Source of the DNA: JBBQUN01 sp963717115
Lineage (GTDB): Bacteria > Actinomycetota > Acidimicrobiia > Acidimicrobiales > SZUA-35
Assembly: GCA_963717115.1 (NCBI GenBank)
Contig: CAVQVO010000009.1
Span: 124,001-188,000 of the forward strand
Reading direction: 5' to 3'
Length of the DNA stretch: 64,000 nucleotides
Positions within the stretch are counted from its first letter, which is position 1. The number at the start of each line of letters is the position of its first letter. The notes under the pieces are model-generated. The model made no database searches. It was given only the letters and a program-made list of their open reading frames with translations, and was not told the origin of the DNA. This document shows, in pieces, positions 25,694 to 34,869 of the stretch. A program made the position numbers and the translations under genes.

Positions 25694-27043
25694 TCAGGAC
25701 CGAATCGTTGCGCTCCCCGACCCCAGGTCGACCGTGGTGCGGTAGCGCTCGGCGTAGCCCATCACCGTGAGGCCGTACGAGACCGATCGGTTGTAGCCGA
25801 GCAAGGCCCGCTGGTAGTTCGCCGCATCGCCGAGGTCACCGGCCGAACCACAGAGGTGGTTCGCCGCGGCCAGCGCGGCATCGTAGAGGTTGTGGGGGTC
25901 CACCACGCCGTCGTCGTTGCCGTCGGCCCCGAAGCGCTTCCAGCTGCCGGGAATGAACTGCATGGGTCCCACGGCGCGGTCCCAGACCACGTCGCCGTCC
26001 CAGGCCCCGCCATCGGTATCGGGAATCGCGGCGAACCGGGTGCCGTCGAGCACCGGACCGAGGATCTCGCCGACCGTGCGACCGTCGGATCCGAGCGTCG
26101 TACCGCCGTAGGTGCCGTGATGGCTCTCGACCCGGCCGATCCCGGCGAGGTGATCCCAGCGGACGCCACAGCGAGGCCGTGACTCGGCGCTGGCGACCGC
26201 GGCTCGGTGGTAGGCGTCGAGGACGACGACCGGGAAGTCGGTGCCGGTCACCGGGGCCAGGAGCAGTGCCGATTCGAATCGAGGCTCGAGCCGCTCGACC
26301 TGGGCGGTGGCGGTGACCCGATCCTGCTCGGCCTCGACCGCGGCCGTCACGGCCTCGCCCGTCTCGACTCGGGTCCGATCCAGGTCCTCGACCAGCCGGG
26401 ACCGTTCGGCGGCGGCTGCGGCGAGCCGCTCGACGGCAGCGGCGCGGGTCTGGAGCAGGGAGTCCTCGGCGGCGCCGGACAGCCCGGGGATCGGGCTCGG
26501 TTCGACATCGGTCGAGAACGTCTCGAGGTCGAGTGACCCGGATTCGACGAAGGTCCCGATGGCGAACCGCCCGAGATCGGACTGGGAATCCTCGAGTGCG
26601 AGCCGGGCGGCGGACTCCTCGGCCCGAGCCGCGTCCACCTCGGTCTCGAGCCGCGTGGCCACGATCGTCAGCCGGACCTGGGCGGCCCGATGGGTCACCA
26701 GACGATCCTCGGCGTCCACCAGGGCCCGCCGGGCGTTCGAGAGCTCGACACCGAGCGCCCCGATGCGGTCGAGATCGACGGCGACCGTGGCGACGATGTC
26801 GGGATGGACGATCGTCGGGTCCGGGAGCAACTGGGCCAGTTCGAGCAGGTCACCCGATGGCTCGGCGAGCACGACACCCGTGGTGTTCGCCCCGACCGGA
26901 CCGGCCGGCGCTGCCGGCGTCGGCACGGCGAGCCAGCCGAGGAGCACGGTCACGACGAGCACCGGCACGACGAGCACGATCGACCTGACGAACCGGGCGA
27001 GTCGTCGTCGCCGCCTTCGACCTCGCGCCCGCTGCGTCGTCAC
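25694..27043 (-). CDS. Secreted lytic transglycosylase-like protein with coiled coil
   Basis: The 449-residue protein has a basic N-terminus, a membrane segment (about 20-42), a long Ala/Glu-rich coiled coil (about 90-260) and a C-terminal transglycosylase domain of the SLT/MltB-like kind: HLAGIGRVESHHGTYGG with the probable catalytic Glu, VGPMQFIPGSWKRFG and the calcium-loop-like DGNDDGVVDPHNLYDAA. Such proteins cut peptidoglycan glycan strands; the coiled coil suggests partner-controlled activity, as in RipA/EnvC-type systems. GTG at 27043 is the start. Confidence 0.85.
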   Translation of the reverse strand: MTTQRARGRRRRRRLARFVRSIVLVVPVLVVTVLLGWLAVPTPAAPAGPVGANTTGVVLAEPSGDLLELAQLLPDPTIVHPDIVATVAVDLDRIGALGVELSNARRALVDAEDRLVTHRAAQVRLTIVATRLETEVDAARAEESAARLALEDSQSDLGRFAIGTFVESGSLDLETFSTDVEPSPIPGLSGAAEDSLLQTRAAAVERLAAAAAERSRLVEDLDRTRVETGEAVTAAVEAEQDRVTATAQVERLEPRFESALLLAPVTGTDFPVVVLDAYHRAAVASAESRPRCGVRWDHLAGIGRVESHHGTYGGTTLGSDGRTVGEILGPVLDGTRFAAIPDTDGGAWDGDVVWDRAVGPMQFIPGSWKRFGADGNDDGVVDPHNLYDAALAAANHLCGSAGDLGDAANYQRALLGYNRSVSYGLTVMGYAERYRTTVDLGSGSATIRS

Positions 27044-27135
27044 CTCCGTACCATCGGCTCGATCGTTGCGAGCGTGAGCAGGGCACGCTCGACGCCCCGG
27101 GTGCCGCGGGCCCGATCAGCGGGGATCGGCGCTGG

Positions 27136-27609
27136 TCAGCGAGGGTTCCCGACCTGGTCGGTGGTTCGTTTGATCAGGGTCATCTCGCGCTCGAAGTCGT
27201 CGACGTCGGTGAACCCCTTGTAGACGCTCGCGAAACGCAAGGCCGCAACCGGGTCGACCGCCCGCAGCAGCTCGAGCGCCGTCAACCCGACCCATGCGGA
27301 CGTGACCTCACCCCCGGCGATCCGGGCGGCGTCCTCGATGTCGCCCGCCACCGCGACCAGGAGCGAGGAGTCGATCGGGCGTCCCTTGCACGCCGACTCG
27401 AGGCCGTGGATGATCTTGTCTCGGCAGAAGGGCTGACGGGCTCCCGAACGCTTGGTGACCACGAGGGGCTGCTCCTCGATCCGCTCGAAGGTCGTGAATC
27501 GGCGATCGCACTGATTGCAGTAACGGCGTCGGCGGATGGCCGCGCCGTCGTCGGCACCGCGCGAATCGACGACTCGGGTGTCGTCGGCATGGCACACGGG
27601 GCACATCAT
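27136..27609 (-). CDS. nrdR: Transcriptional repressor NrdR
   Basis: NrdR senses ATP/dATP and represses ribonucleotide reductase genes. The 157-residue protein has the zinc ribbon C3, C6, C31, C34 (MCPVC, CNQC), RRRRYCNQCDRRFTTFER, and the ATP-cone from about residue 46 (LVVTKRSGARQPFCRDKI). ATG at 27609 gives the normal MxCPxC start and stands seven bases after TACCTT. Its likely target, nrdJ, is 3 kb away with two NrdR boxes. The order nrdR - LysM gene - lexA is like Rv2718c-Rv2719c-Rv2720 in Mycobacterium tuberculosis. Confidence 0.95.
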   Translation of the reverse strand: MMCPVCHADDTRVVDSRGADDGAAIRRRRYCNQCDRRFTTFERIEEQPLVVTKRSGARQPFCRDKIIHGLESACKGRPIDSSLLVAVAGDIEDAARIAGGEVTSAWVGLTALELLRAVDPVAALRFASVYKGFTDVDDFEREMTLIKRTTDQVGNPR

Positions 27610-27717
27610 GGGGTCCAAGGTATCCCACGGCGCCGGGGTCACCGATGACCGCCACACCAATTCTGGGCCGTGGTGGGGTGGCGGAACCCGGCCGAGGTTC
27701 CGCCACCCCCTCCTGCC

Positions 27718-28248
27718 CTATTCCGCACCGATGGTGTCCGGGGCCGGCTGCGATGGGGAAGCGGCCAGCGTGTCGGGTTCGGGAAGCGACGCCGAGCTGC
27801 CCGCAGCGAGCCCGGCCGGGACCACCACGACCTCGCCGACGCGCAGGGCCGAGCCCCCGTTGCGATCGGCGAGGGCATCGACGATCGGTCGGGGGTCTTG
27901 GCCCGGCGCGAGCGTTTCGGCGATCGCCCAGAGCGTGTCGCCGGCCTGGACGACCCGGGTGGTCTCGCCGAGCACCGGGTCGGCCGCGGCGACGGAACCC
28001 GACGCGACCGCCGGCGAGGCCGACGACGGCGGGTTGCCCTGCGAGATGCGCAGACCGGCCAGGGCGAACAGCACGGCGACGACGGCCAGCCCGGCGATGA
28101 GCCCCGACCGGTCGACGACCGGGGCGTCGAGGCCACCCCGCAGCAGGCGGAGCTCGGGTCGGCCGGCCGGCGTGCGCAGCGCAGCGTGTTCGGGAGCAGG
28201 GTGGCGGGGAGCAGGGTGGCGGGGAGCGGGGTGAACGAGTGCGACCAT
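27718..28248 (-). CDS. LysM-domain membrane protein divergent from lexA (Rv2719c/DivS-like)
   Basis: The 176-residue protein has a His/Pro-rich N-terminus made of APRHP repeats, one membrane helix (about 60-80) and a LysM domain (about 100-150: VVQAGDTLWAIAETLAPGQDP...LRVGEVVVVPAG) that should bind peptidoglycan. Position and design match Rv2719c, a DNA-damage-induced protein that slows cell division, and DivS in corynebacteria. The nearest SOS box is only 29 bases upstream of its ATG (28248), so LexA control is likely. Function as a division brake is inferred from position and domain. Confidence 0.78.
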   Translation of the reverse strand: MVALVHPAPRHPAPRHPAPEHAALRTPAGRPELRLLRGGLDAPVVDRSGLIAGLAVVAVLFALAGLRISQGNPPSSASPAVASGSVAAADPVLGETTRVVQAGDTLWAIAETLAPGQDPRPIVDALADRNGGSALRVGEVVVVPAGLAAGSSASLPEPDTLAASPSQPAPDTIGAE

Positions 28249-28276
28249 GACGACAGTGTCCTCGGGGGGTGTGACA

Positions 28277-28346
28277 CGAACGGGTGTTCGGACCACTCAA
28301 TCCGAACGGGCGTTCGATTGCAACCCCGGTATCGAACATTTGTACG
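28277..28346. promoter_or_regulatory. Three SOS (LexA) boxes between the LysM gene and lexA
   Basis: CGAAC-GGGT-GTTCG (28277-28290) and CGAAC-GGGC-GTTCG (28303-28316) are perfect actinobacterial SOS boxes; TCGAACATTTGTACGA (core 28333-28346) has one mismatch in the right arm. Box starts are 26 and 30 bases apart. The third box lies just upstream of a CATACT -10-like element (28358-28363) for lexA, the first one faces the LysM gene. Both genes are thus under the same LexA control region. Confidence 0.88.
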
Positions 28347-28419
28347 AGCTCGCGTGGCATACTGTCCAAACACCCGTTCGACCGTCGTGGACCGGCCACG
28401 ACCCAACCAAAGGGCATCC

Positions 28420-29061
28420 ATGGCCAAGCATCGCCTCACCGACCGCCAGCGAGCCATCCTCGAGTTCATCAGCGACCAGATGCGGGATCTCGGCTATCCG
28501 CCGTCGGTCCGCGAGATCGGTGCCCACGTCGGACTGACCTCACCGTCCACCGTCCACTCGCACCTGGCCACGTTGCAGCGAGAGGGTTACCTGCGCCGTG
28601 ACCCCACCAAGCCCCGGGCCATCGAGGTCCGCTGGGACGCCATGTCGGGGGCCAGCGACGTCGAACGGCGTCCGGTGCGCCACGTCCCCCTCGTGGGATC
28701 GGTGGCCGCCGGCACCGACGTCCTGGCTCAGGAACACATCGAGGAAACGCTGCCGGTCCCGGCCGACCTCACCGGCGACGGCGATCTCTTCATGCTGACC
28801 GTCCGAGGCGAATCCATGATCGGCGCCGGCATCCTCGACGGCGACTTCGTGGTCGCCCGGGTGCAGTCCGAGGCCCGAACCGGCGACATCGTCGTCGCCG
28901 GAATCCCGGGTGAAGAGGCCACGGTCAAGAGCTACTACTACGACCCCAAGGCCAAGCAGGTCGTCCTCATCCCCCACAACCCGGCCCTGACCGAGATGCG
29001 GTTCTCGCCCGACGAGGTCACGATCTTCGGCAAGGTCGTCACCGTGATGCGACGGCTCTAG
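28420..29061 (+). CDS. lexA: SOS repressor LexA
   Basis: LexA represses DNA-damage genes and cleaves itself when RecA filaments form. The 213-residue protein has the winged helix domain (residues 1-70, RQRAILEFISDQMRDLGYPPSVREIG), the cleavage site A97-G98 in SVAAGTD, catalytic Ser132 in GESMIGAG and Lys170 in ATVKSYY. All features of an active repressor are present. ATG at 28420 fits the standard MAKHRLTDRQ start. Autoregulation is expected from the three boxes upstream. Confidence 0.97.
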   Translation: MAKHRLTDRQRAILEFISDQMRDLGYPPSVREIGAHVGLTSPSTVHSHLATLQREGYLRRDPTKPRAIEVRWDAMSGASDVERRPVRHVPLVGSVAAGTDVLAQEHIEETLPVPADLTGDGDLFMLTVRGESMIGAGILDGDFVVARVQSEARTGDIVVAGIPGEEATVKSYYYDPKAKQVVLIPHNPALTEMRFSPDEVTIFGKVVTVMRRL

Positions 29062-29106
29062 CAGCCCGCACGGCACGCACCGCCGCGGCACGAACCCGCG
29101 CCAGCG

Positions 29107-29150
29107 AAAACACGACGTCACGAAAACACGACGCGAACGCAAAACACGAC
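29107..29150. repeat. Three direct repeats AAAACACGAC after lexA
   Basis: The 10-mer AAAACACGAC occurs at 29107-29116, 29123-29132 and 29141-29150, at spacings of 16 and 18 bases. It stands out by its A-runs in GC-rich DNA. It abuts the terminator hairpin. Role unknown. Confidence 0.6.
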
Positions 29151-29173
29151 GGGCCGCCCCGAGGGGCGGCCCG
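29150..29173. terminator. Bidirectional terminator between lexA and the DUF455 gene
   Basis: CGGGCCGCCCC-GA-GGGGCGGCCCG is a perfect inverted repeat with 11-base arms, placed between two convergent genes. It can terminate from both sides. A short TT follows on the plus strand. Confidence 0.85.
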
Positions 29174-29196
29174 TTGGCGTTGATCCGAGTGAGGGA

Positions 29197-30009
29197 TCAG
29201 GCGTTGATGGCTTCCTTCATCGCCTGGGCCTTGCGCTCGTCGAACAGCTCTTCACGCTGGCGCAACGACTCGTCGCGAATGGTGTCGACTTCTTCGTCGG
29301 TGAATCCGGCCAGGCGCCGGAACTCCCGGGCCAAGCGGATCGGGGCGTCGTCCTCTTCGCCGCGCTGGCCCCGGAAGCTGAACAGTCCGTCGACGACCCG
29401 TTGGAACTCGAGCGCCCCCTTGCGACGCTCGGGGTCGTTCTCGGTGACTGCCCGCAGCCAGCGCGATCCCATGCGGACGTGGGTGACCTCGTCGGCGAGC
29501 ATGTAGTCCTCGCAGTACGACAGCACCGGGTCGGCCATCTCGTCGCCGAAGTCGCGCATCTGCGAGAAGACGTCGATGGCGAGGCCCTCGAGGGCCCGGT
29601 TCACGCCGGCCAGCCGATAGACGGGATCGTTGTGGCAGGCCGCCTCGAACAACGTGGTGCTCTCGGCGTACTCACCCAGTTCGCCGCCCATGTGCTCGGC
29701 CAGCTTGATCGAGATCTCGCAGTGGCGGGCTTCGTCCCAGCACTGCCGGGCCATGTCGAGCTTGAGTTCGTAGGGGACTTCTTCGGTGCTGAAGTCGAAG
29801 GCGGTCCGGCCGGCGCCCTCGAGCGCCTGGACCTCACCGACGAAGATGCCGTGCATCCGCCGGCGTGCCCGGTCGGCGACGTCTTCGGCGGTCGGGTCGA
29901 CCTTGCCGATGTCGACCGGATTGCGACGGTCGAGGAATCGCTGCTCGGTGGTCTGGCGGTTGAAACGCTCGTCTCGAGCCAGTGCCGACGGTGGAATGTT
30001 CTTGCGCAC
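29197..30009 (-). CDS. DUF455 family ferritin-like protein
   Basis: The 270-residue protein belongs to the DUF455 ferritin-like family. Four-helix diiron-type ligands are visible: E in FVGEVQALEGAGR, EARH in CWDEARHCEIS, E in RALEGLAIDVF and DEVTH in LADEVTHVRMGSRW. The spacing E...ExxH...E...ExxH fits a carboxylate-bridged diiron site. The reaction is not established. GTG at 30009 is the start. It converges on lexA over a strong terminator. Confidence 0.8.
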   Translation of the reverse strand: MRKNIPPSALARDERFNRQTTEQRFLDRRNPVDIGKVDPTAEDVADRARRRMHGIFVGEVQALEGAGRTAFDFSTEEVPYELKLDMARQCWDEARHCEISIKLAEHMGGELGEYAESTTLFEAACHNDPVYRLAGVNRALEGLAIDVFSQMRDFGDEMADPVLSYCEDYMLADEVTHVRMGSRWLRAVTENDPERRKGALEFQRVVDGLFSFRGQRGEEDDAPIRLAREFRRLAGFTDEEVDTIRDESLRQREELFDERKAQAMKEAINA

Positions 30010-30142
30010 GACAGGGGTCCCTTCTGTGTGCTGATCGGATGAGGATCAGATCGACTCCGCCGACCGGAAACTGAATGCTCCCCGGCTGCGGTACAACGGA
30101 CGTCACCGTACCTCCCCGGCGTTTCCGACGCCAGACACCACC

Positions 30143-32704
30143 GTGACCGACCGCCCCCGACCCACACCCGACCGACGAGCCGACGCCGATGGCCCGGCGC
30201 GGCACGATCGGGGTTCGTTCACGCCTCGGGTCCCGACCGGTCTTCCCGTCGAGGCGGCTCGAGCCGAGATCGAGACCATCGTCGCCCGGGCCCGCCGGGG
30301 CGACGCAACCGGCGAACCCGGGGGTCTGGTGCTGCGCGCCGAACCCGGGGCCGGGAAGTCCAGCCTCGTCCCCCTCTACGTCGCCGGGGCCCTCGGCCCC
30401 GACCAACCCCGGGTCGTGCTGACCGAACCACGGCGGCTCGCCGCCCGGGCCACCGCAGCCCGATTGGCCGAACTCCTGGGCGAGCGAGTCGGCGAACGGG
30501 TCGGTCTCACGATCCGGGGGGAGCGAAACGTGTCGGCCCAGACCCGCATCGAGGTCGTGACCGAGGCCGTCCTGGTCAATCGACTCCAGGGCGACCCCGA
30601 GCTGCGCGGCTTCGGCGCCGTCGTCCTCGACGAGTTCCACGAACGCAGCAGCGCCGCGGACCTGGCGCTGGGGATGGCGATCGAGGCCCGCGAGTCCCTG
30701 CGTCCGGATCTGGCGATCGTGGTCATGTCGGCCACCCTCGATGTGGAGCGAGTCGCCGCGCTCGTTGCCCGCCGTGCCGAGTCGAGCACGCCGACCTCGC
30801 CCGACCCCGGCTCCCCCGTCGTGCCGGTCCTGGATCTCCCCGGACGCCAGTTCACCATCACCACCGAGCATCGCCCCCGGCCGGCGCCCCGCCAGTGGAC
30901 CACGGCCATGGGTTCGGCGATCGAGTCGGCCGTCGACCGGGTGTCGGGTGACGTGTTGGTCTTCGTTCCGGGACGTCGCGAGATCGACGACGTGATCACC
31001 GAGCTCGGACGCCGGCCGGCCTTGGCCGCCCTCGAGGTCCTCGGACTGCACGGCAGCACCCCGGTCGAGCGCCAGCGCGCCATCATCGCCGGAGGTCGGC
31101 GGCGCCGGGTGATCGTCGCCACGTCGGTGGCCGAGACCTCACTCACCGTTCCCGGCGTCGAAGCCGTGGTCGACGGCGGCCGGGCGCGGCGACCGGTGTT
31201 CGATCCCACCTCGGGACTGGGAAGGCTCGAGACGACGTCGGTGACCCGGTTCGCCGCCGACCAGCGACGAGGGCGGGCCGGCCGCACGGGCCCCGGGCAC
31301 TGCATCCGGCTGTGGTCGATCGACGACCACCGCCATCTCGACGAGACCGTGCCGCCCGCGCTCGTCGGCGGCGATCCCCTTCCGGTCGCCTTCGAGTTGG
31401 CCCGCTGGGGCGATCCCTGGGCCGAGACCCTTCCGCTCCTCGACCATCCCGGCCGGCCCCGACTCGACGCCGCACAGTCGATCCTGTCGATGCTCCGCCT
31501 GACCGAGGCCACCGGGCGACTCAGCGAGCGTGGGGCCGACGCCGCCCGCTTGGGTTTGCACCCTCGTCTCGCCGCCCTCGTCATGACCGCGTCGGCGACC
31601 GGTCATCCCGGTCTGGGACTTCGGGCCGCTTCCCTGCTCGACGACGACCGCTGGCCCGCACATCCCGATCTGGCCCACGAACTCGAACGACGCTGGTCCG
31701 AGTTCGACCGACCGGCCCGTCGCCTGGGCCGTCGCCTCGACCTCGACCCGGAGGCCCACCGCTCCGACCTGATCCACCTCGGGCCGCTGCTGGCGTCGGC
31801 GTGGCCCGACCGGGTGGCGCTGGCCCGTCCGGATCGACCGGGTCGTTTCCTCCTGGCGATCGGCCGCGAGGTCGAACTCGCCGCCGACGACACCCTGGCG
31901 GGGTCGGAGTTCGTCGTCGTCGCCGAGGCCGACGGAGCGGCTCGCTCGGCGCGGATCCGGCGGGCCGTTGCGGTCACCCGGGCCGAGGTGCTCGAAGCCG
32001 CCGGTGACCGGATCCACTGGAACGAGCACGTCGAATGGGATCAGCGCGACGACACCCTGCGGGCCGAGCGTCGCCAGCAGCTCGGACGCCTGGTCCTCCA
32101 TCGCCTTCCCCTCAGCGATCCACCACCCGAGGCGGTGGCCGCCGGGCTCCGCTCGGGCCTGCGTCGCTCGGGTCTCGGACTCCTCGGTTGGGGAGCGAGG
32201 GGACCGTCGGTCCGGGCCCGTCTGGCCTGGCTCCACGAGCAGGACCCCGAGGGCTGGCCCGACCTCGGCGACGAGGCCCTGACCGAGCGACTCGACGACT
32301 GGCTCGACCTCTCCCGCTGCCGGTCGGTGCGCGACCTGCGACGCATCGACGCCACCGACGCCCTCCTCGCCCGGTTGCCGTGGGAGCAACGGCGCCGACT
32401 CGACACCCTGGCCCCCGCCGAGCTCGAGCCGCCCGCCGGCCGCCCCCGACCGATCGACTACTCCTCGGGACGCCCGGTGTGGTCGGTCCGCTTGCAGCAG
32501 CTGTTCGGACTCGACGAGCATCCGCTCGTCGGCCCCCATCGGGTACCGCTCACGATCGAGCTGCTGTCACCCGCCGGTCGACCGGCCCAGGTCACCACCG
32601 ATCTCCCGGGATTCTGGCGCGGTTCCTACTCGGCGGTGCGGGCCGACCTGCGGGGCCGCTACCCCAAACATGCCTGGCCCGAGGACCCACTGTCGAGCAG
32701 GTGA
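30143..32704 (+). CDS. hrpB: ATP-dependent RNA helicase HrpB
   Basis: HrpB is a DEAH/RHA-type helicase. The 853-residue protein has motif I AEPGAGKSS (residues 66-74), motif Ia VVLTEPRRLAARA, motif II DEFH in VVLDEFHERS, motif III VMSATLD and motif VI QRRGRAGRTGPG, followed by the HA2 region and the HrpB-specific C-terminal part (PIDYSSGRPVWSVRLQQLFGLDEHP). The role of HrpB in bacteria is poorly known. GTG 30143 starts the protein. The 3' end overlaps the convergent dapE by 46 bases. Confidence 0.92.
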   Translation: MTDRPRPTPDRRADADGPARHDRGSFTPRVPTGLPVEAARAEIETIVARARRGDATGEPGGLVLRAEPGAGKSSLVPLYVAGALGPDQPRVVLTEPRRLAARATAARLAELLGERVGERVGLTIRGERNVSAQTRIEVVTEAVLVNRLQGDPELRGFGAVVLDEFHERSSAADLALGMAIEARESLRPDLAIVVMSATLDVERVAALVARRAESSTPTSPDPGSPVVPVLDLPGRQFTITTEHRPRPAPRQWTTAMGSAIESAVDRVSGDVLVFVPGRREIDDVITELGRRPALAALEVLGLHGSTPVERQRAIIAGGRRRRVIVATSVAETSLTVPGVEAVVDGGRARRPVFDPTSGLGRLETTSVTRFAADQRRGRAGRTGPGHCIRLWSIDDHRHLDETVPPALVGGDPLPVAFELARWGDPWAETLPLLDHPGRPRLDAAQSILSMLRLTEATGRLSERGADAARLGLHPRLAALVMTASATGHPGLGLRAASLLDDDRWPAHPDLAHELERRWSEFDRPARRLGRRLDLDPEAHRSDLIHLGPLLASAWPDRVALARPDRPGRFLLAIGREVELAADDTLAGSEFVVVAEADGAARSARIRRAVAVTRAEVLEAAGDRIHWNEHVEWDQRDDTLRAERRQQLGRLVLHRLPLSDPPPEAVAAGLRSGLRRSGLGLLGWGARGPSVRARLAWLHEQDPEGWPDLGDEALTERLDDWLDLSRCRSVRDLRRIDATDALLARLPWEQRRRLDTLAPAELEPPAGRPRPIDYSSGRPVWSVRLQQLFGLDEHPLVGPHRVPLTIELLSPAGRPAQVTTDLPGFWRGSYSAVRADLRGRYPKHAWPEDPLSSR

Positions 32705-33754
32705 CGAAGCGCCGACCACGTGCGCTCGATCGAGGCACGATGGAGGTGCTCGTGCTCGGTGTGGGCCACCTCGGGGTCACCCGATCCGAAGTTGGTGGCC
32801 GGGATCCCGATCGCCGCGAGGCGGGCGACGTCGGTCCAGCCGAGCTTGGCCCGGATCTCGGGCGGACCCGAGACTCCGCCCTCGACCAGACGGCGCAGGA
32901 TCGGATGCTCGAGCGACGGAGGGCAGGCCAGCGCCCGATCGATCACCTCGACCGTGTCGCCCTCGTCGAGGTGGGGTGCCAGCAGCGACCGCACGAACGA
33001 CTCGGCCTCGGCGTCGCTGCGATCGGGTGCGAACCGGTGATGGATCCGCAGGACGGCCCGATCGGGGACGACGTTGCCCGACACGCCACCCTCGACGTGC
33101 ACGGCCTGCAGCGACTCGCGGTAGGTGCAGCCGTCGATGGTCGGGGTGCGGGCCTCGTAGGCGGCGAGATCGGTGAGGATCGCCCCCAGGCGGTGCACGG
33201 CGTTGCGACCCATCCACGGGCGGGCGGTGTGGGCCCGGGCGCCGGCGAGGGTGACCTCGAACGCGCAGGGCCCCCTGGCAGCCGGCCTCGATGGCGGCGT
33301 CGGTCGGCTCGCCGAGGATGGCGCAGTCGGCGGCGAGCAGATCGGGGCGGGTCTCGATGAGCTCGGCCAGGCCGCTGTGCACCGCCGCGACCTCCTCGCG
33401 TGCGTAGAAGACGAACGTGAGGTCCACCCAGGAGTCGCGGATCGTGCGGGCCGCTTCGAGGAAGCAGGCCAGACCGCCCTTCATGTCGGCCGAACCCACA
33501 CCCCAGAGGGTGTCGCCCTCGATCCGGGCCGTGCCGTTGCCGTTGGCGGGAACGGTGTCGGTGTGCCCGGCGAGCACGAGCCGCATCGGTTTACCCCACG
33601 ACGTCCGGGCAACGAGGTTGTCGCCCAGCCGGGTGACCTCGAGATGGTCGAGGGCCCGCAGTTCACCCTCGAGCCAGTCGACGAACGGGCCTTCGGAGAA
33701 CGACTCCGAAGACCGGTTGACGAGATCGGCGGTCAACTCGAAGAGGTCCGTCAC
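32659..33754 (-). CDS. dapE: Succinyl-diaminopimelate desuccinylase (frame broken by one extra base)
   Basis: DapE hydrolyses N-succinyl-LL-diaminopimelate in the lysine/peptidoglycan pathway. Visible are the M20 metallopeptidase ligands: H in LVLAGHTDTVPANG, D in GVGSADMKGG, the EE pair in FYAREEVAAV and E in CAILGEPTD; the second half in the next frame has MGRNAVHRL, GGVSGNVVPD and the last His in EVAHTEHEHLHRA. The extra base lies at about 33260-33276, next to a five-G run. Corrected length 364 residues. GTG at 33754 follows TAGGCT by six bases (leaderless). The 3' end overlaps hrpB by 46 bases. Confidence 0.9.
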
Positions 33755-33897
33755 CCGGTCAGCCTACGGGAACCACCCGCCACCGCCGAACCCTGGCGTC
33801 GGGGTCCCGGTTTCGGGCATCGACGCTCCGGGGTCGGCGACGACGCGACGGGGCTCGTCGGGTGGACGTCACCGGGCGAGGCCTCCGGTGCCGATAC

Positions 33898-34812
33898 CTA
33901 CAGCGCGATCCCGTGGGTGCGCAGGACGTCGTTGAGGGCCGTCTTGTCGTGCCGTTCACCCTCGGTGAGTCGCTTGATGACCAGTGCACACGGGAGCCCG
34001 AAGACCCCGCCCGGATACTCGCGGGGCCGGGTGGCGAAGACGGCGACACACCAGTCGGGGACGATCCCGCGGCTGAGCTCGCCACCGGTTTCGGCATCGA
34101 TCACCGGAATCGACGGGTTCAGGATCACGCCCGAGCCGAGCACCGCTCCCCGACCGACCCGCGCCCCTCCCGTCACCATGCACCGGCTCCCGATGAAGGC
34201 CTCGTCGCCGATGATCACCGGCGAGGCCTCGGCCGGTTCCAGGACGCCGCCGATGCCGACGCCGCCGGCCAGGTGCACGTTGGATCCGATCTGGGCACAG
34301 GACCCGACGGTCGCCCAGGTGTCGACCATCGTGTTGGTCCCGACGAAGGAGCCGATGTTGAGATAGCTCGGCATGAGCACCACACCCGGTGCCTGGTACG
34401 AGCCCCAGCGAGCCGATGCCCCGGGCACGACCCGAACACCTCGTTCGGCGTAGTCGCGCTTGAGCGGGATCTTGTCGACGTACTCGAAGGGACCCACCTC
34501 GACGGTGTCCATCGCCGAGATCGAGAAGAAGAGCAGGATCGCGTACTTCAACCACTCGTTGACGAACGGTGGGCCGCCGTCGGCCGCCGGTTCGGCCACC
34601 CGGGCCCGTCCGGAGTCGAGCAGATCGATCGCCCGCACGATCAGCGCGACGGCGCCGGGATCGTCGGCACGGAGTTCGGCTCGTCGATCCCACAGCCCGA
34701 CGATCGACGAGGCCAGGTCGGCGTGCTCGGCGCCTGCCGGCGAGACGAGCGCCGACCGGCCCGTGGCGGTGGCTGCGGTGGTCTCGGACCCGGTGGTGGG
34801 ATGGTCGGTCAC
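33898..34812 (-). CDS. dapD: Tetrahydrodipicolinate N-succinyltransferase
   Basis: DapD adds a succinyl group to tetrahydrodipicolinate, using succinyl-CoA. The 304-residue protein has a C-terminal left-handed beta-helix of hexapeptide repeats (VVLMPSYLNIGSFVGTNTMV, IGSNVHLAGGVGIGGVLEP, VIIGDEAFIGSRC) typical for actinobacterial DapD. GTG at 34812 stands six bases after TAGGTT (leaderless). It lies upstream of dapE on the same strand, separated by 143 bases, and divergent from the DUF4214 fusion gene. Confidence 0.93.
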   Translation of the reverse strand: MTDHPTTGSETTAATATGRSALVSPAGAEHADLASSIVGLWDRRAELRADDPGAVALIVRAIDLLDSGRARVAEPAADGGPPFVNEWLKYAILLFFSISAMDTVEVGPFEYVDKIPLKRDYAERGVRVVPGASARWGSYQAPGVVLMPSYLNIGSFVGTNTMVDTWATVGSCAQIGSNVHLAGGVGIGGVLEPAEASPVIIGDEAFIGSRCMVTGGARVGRGAVLGSGVILNPSIPVIDAETGGELSRGIVPDWCVAVFATRPREYPGGVFGLPCALVIKRLTEGERHDKTALNDVLRTHGIAL

Positions 34813-34869
34813 CGCCCGAACCTACCCCACCGCGATCGTGGGTCGACGGTGGAGAACTACCGTGAGCGG

